From assembly GCF_000686805.1 (NCBI RefSeq), contig NZ_JMLP01000005.1, positions 368,307 through 432,306 on the forward strand: 64,000 bases of DNA, in the 5' to 3' direction. Shown one piece after another: positions 48,024-57,771 of this stretch; the first letter of the stretch is position 1, and each line of letters starts with the position of its first letter. The notes beneath the pieces are model-generated. The model saw nothing but the letters and a program-made list of their open reading frames with translations, was not told where the DNA came from and did not search any database. The translations under genes and the position numbers were made by a program. The stretch comes from Bacillus sp. UNC41MFS5. GTDB lineage: Bacteria; Bacillota; Bacilli; Bacillales_B; DSM-18226.

Positions 48024-48326
48024 ATGGCAAAAAACTGGGCCGGGCGGGTTCGTAACTGGATGGCTAAAAAAATGGATCTTCCTCAAGATGTCATGATGGA
48101 TTTACCCCGTATTACGATGATTGGGCAAATTCATGTCTATATTGAGAATCATCGGGGGTTGTTGGTATTTACTGATAAAGAACTCCGCTTGCTGTTAAAG
48201 CAAGGGCAGTTATTAATAAAGGGTAAATCTTTTGTAATTAAAACAATTTTACCTGAAGAAATTTTGCTTGAAGGGAAAATTGATCAGGTCATTTATATAA
48301 ATGAAAATCCGGGAGGAACAAAATGA
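48024..48326 (+). CDS. yqfC: Sporulation protein YqfC
   Basis: The 100-residue YabP/YqfC-family protein (MAKNWAGRVRNWMAKKMDLPQDVMMDLPRITMIG, IHVYIENHRGLLVFTDKELRL) resembles YabP. In B. subtilis it belongs to the sigma-E regulon, mother cell. ATG 48024 follows AAAGGGGG inside a terminator hairpin. Its stop overlaps the yqfD ATG, so yqfC-yqfD are coupled. Confidence 0.93.
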   Translation: MAKNWAGRVRNWMAKKMDLPQDVMMDLPRITMIGQIHVYIENHRGLLVFTDKELRLLLKQGQLLIKGKSFVIKTILPEEILLEGKIDQVIYINENPGGTK

Positions 48327-49516
48327 ATAACCAGTGGATCGAATTTTTTAATGGCAGGGTTACTGTTAAAGTATCAGGCAAGGGCACTGAACGATTTATA
48401 AATGTCCTGACAAGAAATGATTTTCCAATCTGGAATATCAAAAGACATGGAACTGAGACAATAACGTTTAATATGAGGCTTAAAGATGCCAAGAATATTA
48501 GACAATATGCTAGGAAAAGTGATTGCTCCATATCCTTCTTACGAAGGAACGGGGTTCCTTTTTTATTTCGCAGAATGCTGAAAAATAGCGGCTTTATAGC
48601 AGGTGCAGGAATTTTCTTGTTACTATTATTGGTTCTGTCTAATGTTATCTGGGGAATAGAAATTAAAGGCGCAAAACCAGCAACAGAGTACCAAATCCGT
48701 AAAGAATTGGACAAGATGGGTGTGAAAATTGGCAAGTTGCAATTTTTTGTAGATAATGTGGAAGGTATTCAAAGGAAACTGACTAATAATGTTGGAGAAT
48801 TAACATGGGTTGGTGTGGAGTTAAAAGGGACAACCTTCCACCTCCAGGTAGTCGAAAAAAATGAACCAAAAAAACCGGAAAAATTATCACCGAGGAATCT
48901 GATTGCGAAAAAGAAAGCAGTAATTGTTAATATGTACATTGAAAATGGCCAAAAAATGGTGGATATTAATGATCACGTAGAGAGGGGACAACTCCTAGTA
49001 TCCGGTGCATTTGGTCAAGAAGAAAATCCGGAATTGGTTGCTGCTAAGGGTGAAGTTTGGGGCGAAACTTGGTATAAAAGTCACGTTGAACTCCCGTTAG
49101 AAACCAACTTTAAAGTCTATAACGGTAAAGAAAAGGAAAAACATTTTATTTTACTTGGCAATTTTGAACTCCCAGTTTGGGGGTTTGGTAAGCCAGAATT
49201 CAGTAATTATGAAACAGAAGAGAATGTTCATAAAATTCATTTCTTGAAGTGGGAATTGCCAGTTTCTTATCTCAATAAGACACTTCGCGAGCGAGAAGAG
49301 GTGCAGCGTTCCTATACTAATAAGGAGGCACAACAAATAGCAATTGAACTGGCAAAAAAACAAATAAAAGGGCAGTTAGATGAGGATGCTATCATAAAGG
49401 ATGAAAAAATTTTACACAAAGCAAATAAAAATGGTAAAGTTATACTGGATATTCATTTTAAGGTGATAGAAAATATTGCGGTCGGACAACCGATTTCCAA
49501 GGAGACTAGTGAATGA
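48323..49516 (+). CDS. yqfD: Sporulation protein YqfD
   Basis: The 397-residue protein has a cytoplasmic first 90 residues (WIEFFNGRVTVKVSGKGTERFINVLTRNDF), one transmembrane helix (about 92-112) and a large outer part (LVSGAFGQEENPELVAAKGEVWGETWY). It is a sigma-E-regulated mother-cell membrane protein of unknown mechanism. It overlaps both yqfC (4 nt) and phoH (4 nt). Confidence 0.94.
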   Translation: MNNQWIEFFNGRVTVKVSGKGTERFINVLTRNDFPIWNIKRHGTETITFNMRLKDAKNIRQYARKSDCSISFLRRNGVPFLFRRMLKNSGFIAGAGIFLLLLLVLSNVIWGIEIKGAKPATEYQIRKELDKMGVKIGKLQFFVDNVEGIQRKLTNNVGELTWVGVELKGTTFHLQVVEKNEPKKPEKLSPRNLIAKKKAVIVNMYIENGQKMVDINDHVERGQLLVSGAFGQEENPELVAAKGEVWGETWYKSHVELPLETNFKVYNGKEKEKHFILLGNFELPVWGFGKPEFSNYETEENVHKIHFLKWELPVSYLNKTLREREEVQRSYTNKEAQQIAIELAKKQIKGQLDEDAIIKDEKILHKANKNGKVILDIHFKVIENIAVGQPISKETSE

Positions 49517-50481
49517 CAGAAAAGTTAACTACCATAAGTGTACAGCTTGAAAATCCTGCAGAAGCAATAAGTTTGCTAGGGAATTCTGATTCCAATTTAA
49601 AAATCATTGAACAGGAACTTGGAGTCACAGTCATTACTCGTGGTGAAGCAGTTAGTTTGTCAGGGGACGAAGAAAAGGTTATTCTGGCAGGGCAGATTCT
49701 TAATAAATTAATGATTGTGATCCGTAAAGGGATAAATATTAGTCAAAGAGATGTCCTATATGCGGTGCAAATGGCGAATGCAGGGACATTAGAATATTTT
49801 GTGAATTTATATGAAGAAGAAATTGGCAAAAATGTAAAAGGTAAAACTATTCGAATTAAAACACTTGGTCAAAGACAATATGTGATGGCCATCAAAAAAA
49901 ATGACCTTGTATTTGGGATTGGGCCTGCTGGAACGGGTAAAACTTATTTAGCTGTTGTCATGGCTGTTAACGCCCTTAAAAATGGACAGGTAAATAAAAT
50001 AATCCTAACAAGGCCAGCGGTTGAGGCAGGGGAAAGTCTTGGCTTTTTACCTGGAGACTTAAAGGAAAAAGTGGATCCATATTTAAGACCTTTATACGAT
50101 GCACTTCACGATGTGTTGGGGGCAGAGCATACACAAAGGTTAATGGAAAGAGGGACAATTGAGATTGCCCCGCTTGCCTATATGAGGGGGCGTACATTGG
50201 ATGATGCATTTGTCATCTTAGATGAAGCCCAAAATACAACACATGCACAAATGAAAATGTTTTTAACAAGACTTGGCTTTGGGTCCAAAATGGTTATCAC
50301 TGGGGATCAAACACAAGTTGATTTGCCAAAAGGGGCAAAATCCGGCTTAGTTGCAGCAGAAGCAATCTTAAAAAATGTCAACGGAATATCTTTTATCTTT
50401 TTAGAACAAACGGATGTCGTTCGTCATCCGCTCGTTGGAAGAATTATAGAAGCATACGAGAAGAAAGCAATTCAACAATAA
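49513..50481 (+). CDS. phoH: PhoH family ATPase
   Basis: The 322-residue P-loop protein has an N-terminal KH-like region (about 1-100), Walker A GPAGTGKTYLAV (about 137), the string RPAVEAGESLGFLPGDLKEKVDPYLRPLYDAL, and Walker B VILDEAQNTTHAQMKMFLTRLG. It is associated with ybeY-dependent RNA metabolism, and ybeY is two genes downstream. ATGA overlap with yqfD. Confidence 0.95.
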   Translation: MTEKLTTISVQLENPAEAISLLGNSDSNLKIIEQELGVTVITRGEAVSLSGDEEKVILAGQILNKLMIVIRKGINISQRDVLYAVQMANAGTLEYFVNLYEEEIGKNVKGKTIRIKTLGQRQYVMAIKKNDLVFGIGPAGTGKTYLAVVMAVNALKNGQVNKIILTRPAVEAGESLGFLPGDLKEKVDPYLRPLYDALHDVLGAEHTQRLMERGTIEIAPLAYMRGRTLDDAFVILDEAQNTTHAQMKMFLTRLGFGSKMVITGDQTQVDLPKGAKSGLVAAEAILKNVNGISFIFLEQTDVVRHPLVGRIIEAYEKKAIQQ

Positions 50482-50486
50482 CAAGG

Positions 50487-50519
50487 GGGGTAGACCTATA
50501 AAGGTTTGCCTCTTTTTTT
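50487..50519 (+). terminator. Terminator after phoH
   Basis: GGGGTAGACC (50487-50496) pairs with GGTTTGCCTC (50503-50512, three G-U pairs), followed by T7. Confidence 0.8.
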
Positions 50520-50686
50520 CTGAAAAATGTAGTAAAAACAAATCTTCTTCTAAAGAAGGTGAAACTTGTACGAAAAACTGTTATCATTTTACATGAAGCA
50601 AAAACAGTGAAAATATGACAATTATTGAGAATTGATTTATGAACAAAGTGAATCTGTTTTCAAGGGCAGTGGTTGGAGGGATATAG

Positions 50687-52858
50687 TTGGGTAAACTTCA
50701 GCAATACTTCATACGGATACGTAAGCTGCTGGATATAACTTTCTTTCTAGTACTATTCTTTATAATGTTAGGTACCGTGTTATTAGCAGCAATGTATAGT
50801 AATGTAAAACCTGAGAAATTAGATTTAAGCCTATTTTCAGTTGCGGAAAAAACAATTCGTTCGCCAGGAACAGTGGAAGATAGAAAAAGTACAGAAAATA
50901 AGCGTAAAGACGCAATAGATCAGGTGCAGGATGTCTATACCTTAAAAAAAGAATATACACAAAATCGAGTGGATTTAATTAGCTCCATTTTTCAAGCCAC
51001 AGTTGAAATGAATGACGAAATAAAAGAAGAAATTAACAAGCATGCTGAGTTAGCAACAGAAGAAAAACCTGAAAAAGCTGAACCAAGTGATTCAGAAAAA
51101 ATGGACCGGTTAAAAGCTAAATTAACACCAAATGTCTCCAAGGGACTTTCTGATCAAGTCTTTGTTGCTTTAGTCCAAGCCAGTCATGATGAATTATCGA
51201 TTGCTAAGGATTTAACTGTTACAGCGATTAATAATGTAATGGCCCAAAGGATTTCTGCAGATGATGTTGAGAATGCCAAGAAAAGGGTAGAGGAAGAATT
51301 AAAATACACCACCTTAAATGATAATTTAAGAAGTGGTGTCATCGAATTAGGCAGGTATGCTATTATTCAAAATGAGTTTTATGACCCTAATGCGACCGAG
51401 GAACTGAGACAGCAAGCAGTAGAAAGTGTGGAACCTGCCAAAATTCTTCAGGGGCAAATTATTGTTGAAGAAGGAGAGTTAATTAACCAGGATATTTATC
51501 GGCAATTAAAGTTAGTCGGTCTCCTTGATAATGAACGATCGTTCAAACCTTTTATCGGCTTAATCGTTCTTATAACGATTATACTATCAGCTCTCTATTT
51601 TTATTTTTCTCAAATAAAGTCTATACCAGGAAAAAGGCAGACGGACTTGTTATTATTTGGGATAATATTCATCCTTTCGATACTTATTATGAAAATCATC
51701 AGCATGCTGCAAATTTTTAATTTTGCTGGAATTGGCTATTTATTCCCTGCTGCTCTAGGAGGGATGTTAATTAAAATATTAATTGATGAAAAGTTAGCCA
51801 CACTAATGTCGATTATCATGGCGGTTTGCGGCAGTATTTTATTTAATGAAGGGGTTACAGGGACTTTAAATTTTTCAGAGGGTATCTATATCCTATTCAG
51901 TTCCTTAGCGGGTATCCTATTTTTAAGTAAACTTAATCAACGGTCGAAAATCTTTCAGGCAGGCTCCTTTGCGGCACTCGTAAACCTGTTGACAATCTTA
52001 GCGTTAATGTATTTACCGAATGGACAATTTACTGGAACTGAGTATGGATATTATCTCATTACAGCCCTTGTTTCAGGGATAGGTTCAGCAGTACTAACGA
52101 TTGGACTCCTTCCTTTTTTTGAGGCGAGTTTCGGAATCTTATCAACGATGAGGCTAATCGAACTTTCTAATCCCAACCATCCATTGCTTAGAAAAATTTT
52201 AATGGAAGCACCAGGTACATATCATCATAGTGTGATGGTCGCTAATTTAGCGGAATCTGCTTGTGAAGCAATTGGAGCGAATGGCCTTTTAGCAAGAGTA
52301 GGAAGTTATTATCATGATATTGGAAAAACAAAGCGCCCTAATTTTTATATTGAAAACCAGATGCATCTTGAGAATCCACATGATCGCCTCCCGCCAGATA
52401 AAAGTGCGAATATTATTATTGCACATGTAACAGATGGATCTTCTATTTTGAAAAAATACAATTTGCCCAAGGAAATTATTGATATTGCGGAGCAGCATCA
52501 TGGAACTACCTTACTAAAATTCTTTTACCACAAAGCAGTCCAAGCTGATACTGAGGTTAAGGAAGAAGATTATCGATATCCTGGACCTAAGGCACAAACA
52601 AAAGAGTCTGCAGTAGTTGGAATTGCTGATAGTGTGGAAGCGGCTGTTCGCTCTTTATCCCAGCCTACGCCTGAATTAATTGAATCACTAGTTAGGAAAA
52701 TTGTTGCAGATCGTCTTCAAGATGGACAATTAAACGAATGTGATCTCACAATGAAAGAAATTGAAACGGTTTCTGAAGCGTTATGTGAAACTTTAAAAGG
52801 GATTTTTCACTCTAGAATTGAGTATCCAGAATTGATAAAGAAGGTGAAGCAAGCATGA
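50687..52858 (+). CDS. pgpH: Cyclic-di-AMP phosphodiesterase PgpH (7TM-HD)
   Basis: PgpH hydrolyses c-di-AMP at the membrane. The 723-residue protein has one N-terminal helix (about 14-36), an extracellular 7TMR-HDED domain (about 40-285), seven transmembrane helices (about 290-475) and a cytoplasmic HD domain. That domain carries [31 protein letters not shown] and [19 protein letters not shown] start 50687 after TGGAGGG. Its stop overlaps the ybeY start. Confidence 0.96.
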   Translation: MGKLQQYFIRIRKLLDITFFLVLFFIMLGTVLLAAMYSNVKPEKLDLSLFSVAEKTIRSPGTVEDRKSTENKRKDAIDQVQDVYTLKKEYTQNRVDLISSIFQATVEMNDEIKEEINKHAELATEEKPEKAEPSDSEKMDRLKAKLTPNVSKGLSDQVFVALVQASHDELSIAKDLTVTAINNVMAQRISADDVENAKKRVEEELKYTTLNDNLRSGVIELGRYAIIQNEFYDPNATEELRQQAVESVEPAKILQGQIIVEEGELINQDIYRQLKLVGLLDNERSFKPFIGLIVLITIILSALYFYFSQIKSIPGKRQTDLLLFGIIFILSILIMKIISMLQIFNFAGIGYLFPAALGGMLIKILIDEKLATLMSIIMAVCGSILFNEGVTGTLNFSEGIYILFSSLAGILFLSKLNQRSKIFQAGSFAALVNLLTILALMYLPNGQFTGTEYGYYLITALVSGIGSAVLTIGLLPFFEASFGILSTMRLIELSNPNHPLLRKILMEAPGTYHHSVMVANLAESACEAIGANGLLARVGSYYHDIGKTKRPNFYIENQMHLENPHDRLPPDKSANIIIAHVTDGSSILKKYNLPKEIIDIAEQHHGTTLLKFFYHKAVQADTEVKEEDYRYPGPKAQTKESAVVGIADSVEAAVRSLSQPTPELIESLVRKIVADRLQDGQLNECDLTMKEIETVSEALCETLKGIFHSRIEYPELIKKVKQA

Positions 52859-53325
52859 CATTACTAATTGATTGTATCGATGAAACAGAAACACTTACAG
52901 AAGAACAAATGCTTGAAATCGAACGGGTAATTAACTTTGCCGCAAAAAAACAGGATGTGGAAGAGCATAGTGAGGTTTCTGTCACATTTGTTTCAAATGA
53001 AAGAATTCAGGAAATTAATCGAGAATACCGCGATAAAGACAAGCCAACCGATGTTATCTCGTTTGCGATGGAAGAACTAGGGGAAGGTGAAATGGAACTT
53101 GTAGGAGCCGATATGCCTCGGGTTTTGGGTGATATCATTATCTCTGTTCCTAAAGCAATAGAACAGGCAGAAGAATATGGACATTCTTTCTTACGTGAAC
53201 TTGGTTTTCTAGCTGTGCATGGATTCTTGCATCTCCTGGGTTATGATCATATGACGGCAGAAGAAGAGAAAGAAATGTTTACATTGCAGAAGGATATTTT
53301 AGACGAATATGGACTCAAACGCTAA
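52855..53325 (+). CDS. ybeY: rRNA maturation RNase YbeY
   Basis: YbeY acts in 16S rRNA 3'-end maturation and ribosome quality control. The 156-residue metalloprotein has the zinc site [11 protein letters not shown] (about 122-132) and [12 protein letters not shown] (about 63). It overlaps pgpH by 4 nt and dgkA by 17 nt, giving a tightly coupled set. Confidence 0.96.
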   Translation: MTLLIDCIDETETLTEEQMLEIERVINFAAKKQDVEEHSEVSVTFVSNERIQEINREYRDKDKPTDVISFAMEELGEGEMELVGADMPRVLGDIIISVPKAIEQAEEYGHSFLRELGFLAVHGFLHLLGYDHMTAEEEKEMFTLQKDILDEYGLKR

Positions 53326-53689
53326 ACCGGCACAGTTTGGGTTTCTAAGGTCATTTTCGTATGCATTCGCAGGAATTGCAACTGCCTTGAGGGGCGAGAG
53401 GAATATGCGCTTCCATTTTTTTAGTTCGATTGTTGTTTTACTTATTTCGTTTTATTTTTCAATTACTAAAACTGAATGGTTATTTATCCTTGTGGCAATA
53501 GGAGGAATGTTTGCGCTCGAAATGGTGAATACAGCGATTGAACGAGTAGTAGATCTCGTAACTGGAGAATATCATTCCTTGGCAAAACAGGCTAAAGATT
53601 TGGCGGCTGGCGCCGTCTTTGTATATGCCATTCTATCCGTTGTCATTGGGATTGTGATCTTTTTACCTTATATTTTAGCGTTATTTTAG
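53309..53689 (+). CDS. dgkA: Diacylglycerol kinase family protein (undecaprenol kinase)
   Basis: The 126-residue, three-helix membrane protein has the family motif [38 protein letters not shown] (about 70-107) with catalytic Glu in NTAIE. The B. subtilis homologue phosphorylates undecaprenol rather than diacylglycerol. The start MDSNAK is like B. subtilis MDSKD and overlaps the ybeY end. Confidence 0.94.
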   Translation: MDSNAKPAQFGFLRSFSYAFAGIATALRGERNMRFHFFSSIVVLLISFYFSITKTEWLFILVAIGGMFALEMVNTAIERVVDLVTGEYHSLAKQAKDLAAGAVFVYAILSVVIGIVIFLPYILALF

Positions 53690-53716
53690 ACAGTTAGAAT
53701 AGGGATTTGACATAAT

Positions 53717-53745
53717 TTGAAATCGAATAATGAATTCGGTAAAAT
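53717..53745 (+). promoter_or_regulatory. Candidate sigma-A promoter downstream of dgkA
   Basis: TTGAAA (53717-53722), 17-nt spacer, TAAAAT (53740-53745). It could drive era through the cdd scar. Confidence 0.5.
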
Positions 53746-53889
53746 GACTTAACAGCAAAAAAAGTAGACTTGCTGATTTATGAGAAAATTCTAATTTTTT
53801 AAATTTTTTCAACTATAAGTAATGATTTTCAATGGATTTTGAGGTAAAATAAAGGAACAGCAGATATCTGCTGGAAGGGAAGAACACGA

Positions 53890-53964
53890 GTGAATATCGA
53901 ACACCTAATTGAAGAAGCAATAGTATGTGTAACTGTTACATCGGAGGATTTACATGTTAAATAA
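53890..53964 (+). pseudogene. cdd: Deletion scar of cytidine deaminase gene cdd
   Basis: B. subtilis has cdd between dgkA and era. Here a 24-codon frame reads [24 protein letters not shown]. The first ten residues look like a Cdd start (MNxxxLIEEA), and SEDLH matches the Cdd C-terminus (FSSEDLH). About 110 internal codons, including the whole HAE/PCxxC zinc site, are missing. AAGGGA precedes GTG. The frame overlaps the era ATG at 53954. I infer an internal deletion that kept the last codons because they carry the era ribosome-binding site (GGAGG). Confidence 0.6.
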
Positions 53965-54877
53965 TGAGAACTCCAGCAAAGGTTATAAGTCAGGTTTTAT
54001 TTCTATAATAGGCCGGCCCAATGTCGGGAAATCCACATTTCTAAATCGCGTGATTGGCCAAAAAATTGCTATCATGAGTGATAAAGCGCAAACCACTCGT
54101 AACAAAATCCAAGGTGTATTAACAGTAAATGATGCACAGATGATATTTATTGATACGCCAGGAATTCATAAACCAAAGCATAAATTAGGCGATTTTATGA
54201 TGAAGGTAGCAGTGAATACGCTTAAAGAAGTAGATTTGATTTTGTTTATGGTGAATGCCGAAGAAGGGTTTGGACGTGGCGAAGAATTTATCCTTGAAAA
54301 ATTTCAAACCGTTAATACGCCAATCTTCCTTGTCATTAATAAAATTGATCAAGTTCATCCTGATAAATTATTGCCAATTATTGAATCATATCAAGAAAAA
54401 TATCCATTTAAAGAAATTGTACCCATCTCAGCGCTTGAAGGTAATAATGTGGAACGATTGCTCGAACAGATTAAGTCTTTCTTGCCTGAGGGGCCACAAT
54501 ACTATCCAGCAGACCAAGTGACAGATCACCCGGAACGCTTTATTATAACAGAGCTAATCAGAGAGAAAGCCCTTCACTTAACAAGAGAAGAAATTCCACA
54601 CTCACTCGCTGTTGTTCTCGACAAAATGGAACGACGAGAGGGTAAAGACATGATTGATGTCATGGCAACTGTAATTGTTGAACGTGATTCCCAAAAAGGA
54701 ATCATTATTGGAAAGCAAGGAAGTATGTTAAAAGAAATTGGTAAGCGTGCACGGGCTGATATAGAAAATCTTTTAGGGTCTAAGGTGTATTTAGAGTTAT
54801 GGGTAAAAGTTCAAAAAGACTGGCGTAATAAGATGTCCCAGCTTCGAGATTATGGTTTTAACGAAGATGAATATTAA
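53954..54877 (+). CDS. era: GTPase Era
   Basis: Era binds the 3' end of 16S rRNA and gates 30S maturation. The 307-residue protein has G1 GRPNVGKST (about 18), G2 TTR, G3 [14 protein letters not shown]4 NKID (about 129), and a C-terminal KH domain ([36 protein letters not shown]). CGGAGG precedes ATG. Confidence 0.97.
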   Translation: MLNNENSSKGYKSGFISIIGRPNVGKSTFLNRVIGQKIAIMSDKAQTTRNKIQGVLTVNDAQMIFIDTPGIHKPKHKLGDFMMKVAVNTLKEVDLILFMVNAEEGFGRGEEFILEKFQTVNTPIFLVINKIDQVHPDKLLPIIESYQEKYPFKEIVPISALEGNNVERLLEQIKSFLPEGPQYYPADQVTDHPERFIITELIREKALHLTREEIPHSLAVVLDKMERREGKDMIDVMATVIVERDSQKGIIIGKQGSMLKEIGKRARADIENLLGSKVYLELWVKVQKDWRNKMSQLRDYGFNEDEY

Positions 54878-55036
54878 TAAATAAGCCCTAACTAAAATAT
54901 TACCGTTTATTTTAAATTATGCATGGACAACATTAACAAATATTTCGTCTTATGATTTTTGCGCTGGCAGGCTATGATAATTGTAAGGTTTGGGACCGAA
55001 TGATAGCTAGTCTAAATATGAAAGGTGGGGTTTTCG

Positions 55037-55180
55037 ATGATGGATTTTACGTGGAAAGTATTCCTCCAAACAGGTAATATTGACACATATCTTCTCATTA
55101 AAGAACTAGAGAAGGAAAACCAGGAAATACCCGGAAATCTGAATGATGAGCTAGCACAAATCGATTTTCCCGTTTCATAA
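55037..55180 (+). CDS. yqzL: YqzL family small protein
   Basis: The 47-residue protein reads MMDFTWKVFLQTGNIDTYLL and continues to AQIDFPVS. It matches YqzL, found between era and recO across Bacillus. GGTGGGG lies upstream of ATG. It is mainly helical and acidic at its end; function is unknown. It lies 34 nt before recO. Confidence 0.9.
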   Translation: MMDFTWKVFLQTGNIDTYLLIKELEKENQEIPGNLNDELAQIDFPVS

Positions 55181-55214
55181 GTTTGTCTTCGTGCTACTTT
55201 AGAAGGTGACAATA

Positions 55215-55967
55215 ATGCTTCAGAAGTGTGAAGGCATCGTTATTAGAACAACTGATTATGGTGAAACAAATAAAATTGTAACAATATATACTAGGGAATG
55301 GGGAAAGGTTGGAGTCATGGCTCGTGGTGCAAAAAAGCCAAACAGCCGCCTTTCCTCCATCACACAGCTTTTTACACATGGTTATTATCTAATTGCAAGA
55401 GGAACTGGTTTAGGCAGCCTGCAGCAAGGAGAAACAGCTACATCATTAAGGTCGATTGGTGAAGATATTTTTTTAACTGCGTATGCTAGTTATATTGTCG
55501 AATTAACGGATAAATGCACGGATGAAAAGAAACCAAATCCTTTTCATTTTGAGTTGCTTTTTCAAACATTAAATTACTTAAATGAAGGTTATGACCCAGA
55601 TATCCTCATGAATATTTATGAGATGAAAATGTTAAATGTGATGGGATTGAACCCAATTTTAAATCAATGTTCCGTTTGCGGCAGTACAGACGGACATTTT
55701 TCTTTTTCGATTCGTGAAGGCGGGTTTATCTGTCATCGATGTCTAGATAAAGATCCGTACCATCTTAAACTATCAGCTGCTGCGGTTAAATTATTAAGGG
55801 TATTTTATTATTTTGATCTTTCAAGGTTAGGAAATATTTCTGTTAAAGAAGAAACGAAAGCTGAACTTAAGACGGTGATTACTGCCTACTATGAGGAGTA
55901 TTCTGGTTTGCACCTTAAATCCAAAAAGTTTCTAAATTCCATGGATAAATTTCGCAATCTCTTATAA
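55215..55967 (+). CDS. recO: DNA repair protein RecO
   Basis: RecO loads RecA by annealing and SSB displacement. The 250-residue protein has an OB fold at the N-terminus ([46 protein letters not shown]), a helical core and a zinc site (CSVCGS ... CHRC, about 153-178). ATG 55215 follows GAAGGTG; the GTG 55206 in frame is part of that site. Confidence 0.96.
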   Translation: MLQKCEGIVIRTTDYGETNKIVTIYTREWGKVGVMARGAKKPNSRLSSITQLFTHGYYLIARGTGLGSLQQGETATSLRSIGEDIFLTAYASYIVELTDKCTDEKKPNPFHFELLFQTLNYLNEGYDPDILMNIYEMKMLNVMGLNPILNQCSVCGSTDGHFSFSIREGGFICHRCLDKDPYHLKLSAAAVKLLRVFYYFDLSRLGNISVKEETKAELKTVITAYYEEYSGLHLKSKKFLNSMDKFRNLL

Positions 55968-55975
55968 TCGCCCAG

Positions 55976-56004
55976 TTGACAATGTTTGGAGTTTTCGCTA
56001 TTAT
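55976..56004 (+). promoter_or_regulatory. Sigma-A promoter of the glyS T-box transcript
   Basis: TTGACA (55976-55981), 17-nt spacer, TATTAT (55999-56004). It starts within 9 nt of the recO stop. Confidence 0.82.
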
Positions 56005-56024
56005 TTTCATTAATAAAATAATTG

Positions 56025-56233
56025 CAGTGACGGAGAAGAGTACTTAGTCATCCTCTATAAAAGCGAACCTAGGGTAGTGTAAGCTAGGGTATAGAGAACT
56101 AACGAAGGCGTTCCTGAGCAATCTTTGTGTTTAGTAACACAATAAAAGAGGCTGCTTCTTAGCAGCAATTAGGGTGGAACCGCGGGTAACTCTCGTCCCT
56201 ATGCTAGTCTAGCATAGGAACGGGAGTTTTTTT
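56025..56233 (+). promoter_or_regulatory. T-box riboswitch (glycine) upstream of glyS
   Basis: The canonical T-box AGGGTGGAACCGCGG is at 56171-56185. It is followed by a terminator (CTCTCGT-CCTATGCTAG pairing with AGCATAGG-ACGGGAG, then T7, ending 56233). Stem I shows the loop-E type AGAGTA and distal bulges. GGC at 56107-56109 is the best candidate glycine specifier, but I placed it by eye. Uncharged tRNA-Gly would favour the antiterminator and raise glyS expression. Confidence 0.93.
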
Positions 56234-56269
56234 GTTTGAATAAAATTTATACTTAAAGGAGCAATTTCA

Positions 56270-57652
56270 ATGAAAGTAACAATGGAACAAATCGTTTCAC
56301 ATGCAAAACACAGAGGATTTATTTTTCCTGGTTCAGAGATTTACGGAGGCCTTGCAAATACTTGGGATTACGGCCCGTTAGGCGTTGAATTTAAAAATAA
56401 TATTAAGCAGGCATGGTGGAAAAAATTCGTCCAAGAGTCGCCGTATAATGTTGGATTAGATGCGAGTATTTTAATGAACCCGCGTACTTGGGAAGCATCT
56501 GGCCATATTGGGAACTTCAATGATCCGATGATCGATTGTAAAAATTGTAAAGCACGTCACCGTGCCGATAAATTAATTGAAAATGCTCTCGATGAAAAAG
56601 GCATTGAAATGGTCGTCGATGGCTTACCATTTGAAAAAATGGAAGAGTTAGTGAAAGAACACAATATCGCTTGTCCAGATTGCGGCAGTCATGACTTTAC
56701 TGGAATTCGCCAGTTCAACTTAATGTTTAAAACCTTCCAAGGAGTAACAGAATCTAGTACAAATGAAATTTTTCTTCGTCCTGAAACAGCCCAGGGTATC
56801 TTCGTTAATTTTAAAAATGTCCAGCGGACGATGAGAAAGAAAATGCCATTTGGTATTGCTCAAATTGGAAAGAGTTTCAGAAATGAAATTACTCCGGGTA
56901 ACTTCACGTTCCGAACAAGAGAGTTCGAACAAATGGAACTTGAATTTTTCTGTAAGCCTGGTGAGGAGTTGAAATGGTTTGATTATTGGAAGCAATTTGC
57001 AGAACAATGGTTAATGTCATTAGGCCTTACAAAGGAAAATTTAAGACTTCGCGACCACTCAGAGGATGAATTATCTCATTACAGTAATGCAACAACTGAT
57101 TTCGAATTTAAGTTTCCGTTTGGCTGGGGTGAACTTTGGGGGGTTGCTTCAAGAACAGATTATGATTTGAAGCAGCATATGGAGTATTCTGGCGAGGACT
57201 TCCATTATCTTGACCCGGAAACAAATGAAAAGTATGTACCTTATTGTATTGAACCATCTCTAGGGGCAGACCGCGTTACGTTAGCATTCTTAATTGATGC
57301 TTATGATGAAGAACAGCTTGAAGATGGTACATCTAGAACGGTCATGCATTTCCACCCTGCATTAGCTCCATTTAAAGCAGCGGTTCTTCCACTATCAAAG
57401 AAATTGTCAGAAGAAGCACGTGAAGTTTTCGCCACTCTGGCTAAACATTTTTCAGTAGACTATGATGAATCAGGATCGATTGGAAAACGCTATCGTCGTC
57501 ATGATGAAATTGGTACTCCGTTTTGTATTACCTATGACTTCGACTCTAAAGAAGATAATATGGTTACAGTTCGCGACCGTGATACAATGGAGCAAAAGCG
57601 TATCTCGATACATGAACTAGTTAGCTTCTTGCAAGAAAAGATGATGTTTTAA
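56270..57652 (+). CDS. glyS: Glycine--tRNA ligase, single-chain (alpha2) type
   Basis: The 460-residue class IIa synthetase has motif 1-2 strings ([61 protein letters not shown]), motif 3 ([13 protein letters not shown], about 335) and an anticodon-binding domain. This is the archaeal/eukaryotic-like form, unlike the two-subunit GlyQ/GlyS at the same site in B. subtilis. AAAGGAGC precedes ATG. It is controlled by the T-box leader. Confidence 0.96.
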   Translation: MKVTMEQIVSHAKHRGFIFPGSEIYGGLANTWDYGPLGVEFKNNIKQAWWKKFVQESPYNVGLDASILMNPRTWEASGHIGNFNDPMIDCKNCKARHRADKLIENALDEKGIEMVVDGLPFEKMEELVKEHNIACPDCGSHDFTGIRQFNLMFKTFQGVTESSTNEIFLRPETAQGIFVNFKNVQRTMRKKMPFGIAQIGKSFRNEITPGNFTFRTREFEQMELEFFCKPGEELKWFDYWKQFAEQWLMSLGLTKENLRLRDHSEDELSHYSNATTDFEFKFPFGWGELWGVASRTDYDLKQHMEYSGEDFHYLDPETNEKYVPYCIEPSLGADRVTLAFLIDAYDEEQLEDGTSRTVMHFHPALAPFKAAVLPLSKKLSEEAREVFATLAKHFSVDYDESGSIGKRYRRHDEIGTPFCITYDFDSKEDNMVTVRDRDTMEQKRISIHELVSFLQEKMMF

Positions 57653-57654
57653 GG

Positions 57655-57682
57655 AAAAACTCGCCGATTGGCGAGTTTTCTT
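57655..57682 (+). terminator. Terminator after glyS
   Basis: AAAACTCGCC pairs with GGCGAGTTTT around GATT, then CTT. The T-run is inside the stem's 3' arm. Confidence 0.85.
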
Positions 57683-57771
57683 AATAGATTCAATAGTATA
57701 TAATATTCCTAATAAAGTAAGCTTTTTGAGATAAAACCCTTTCTAAATGTGAAACAAAGGTGGTGTGAACA

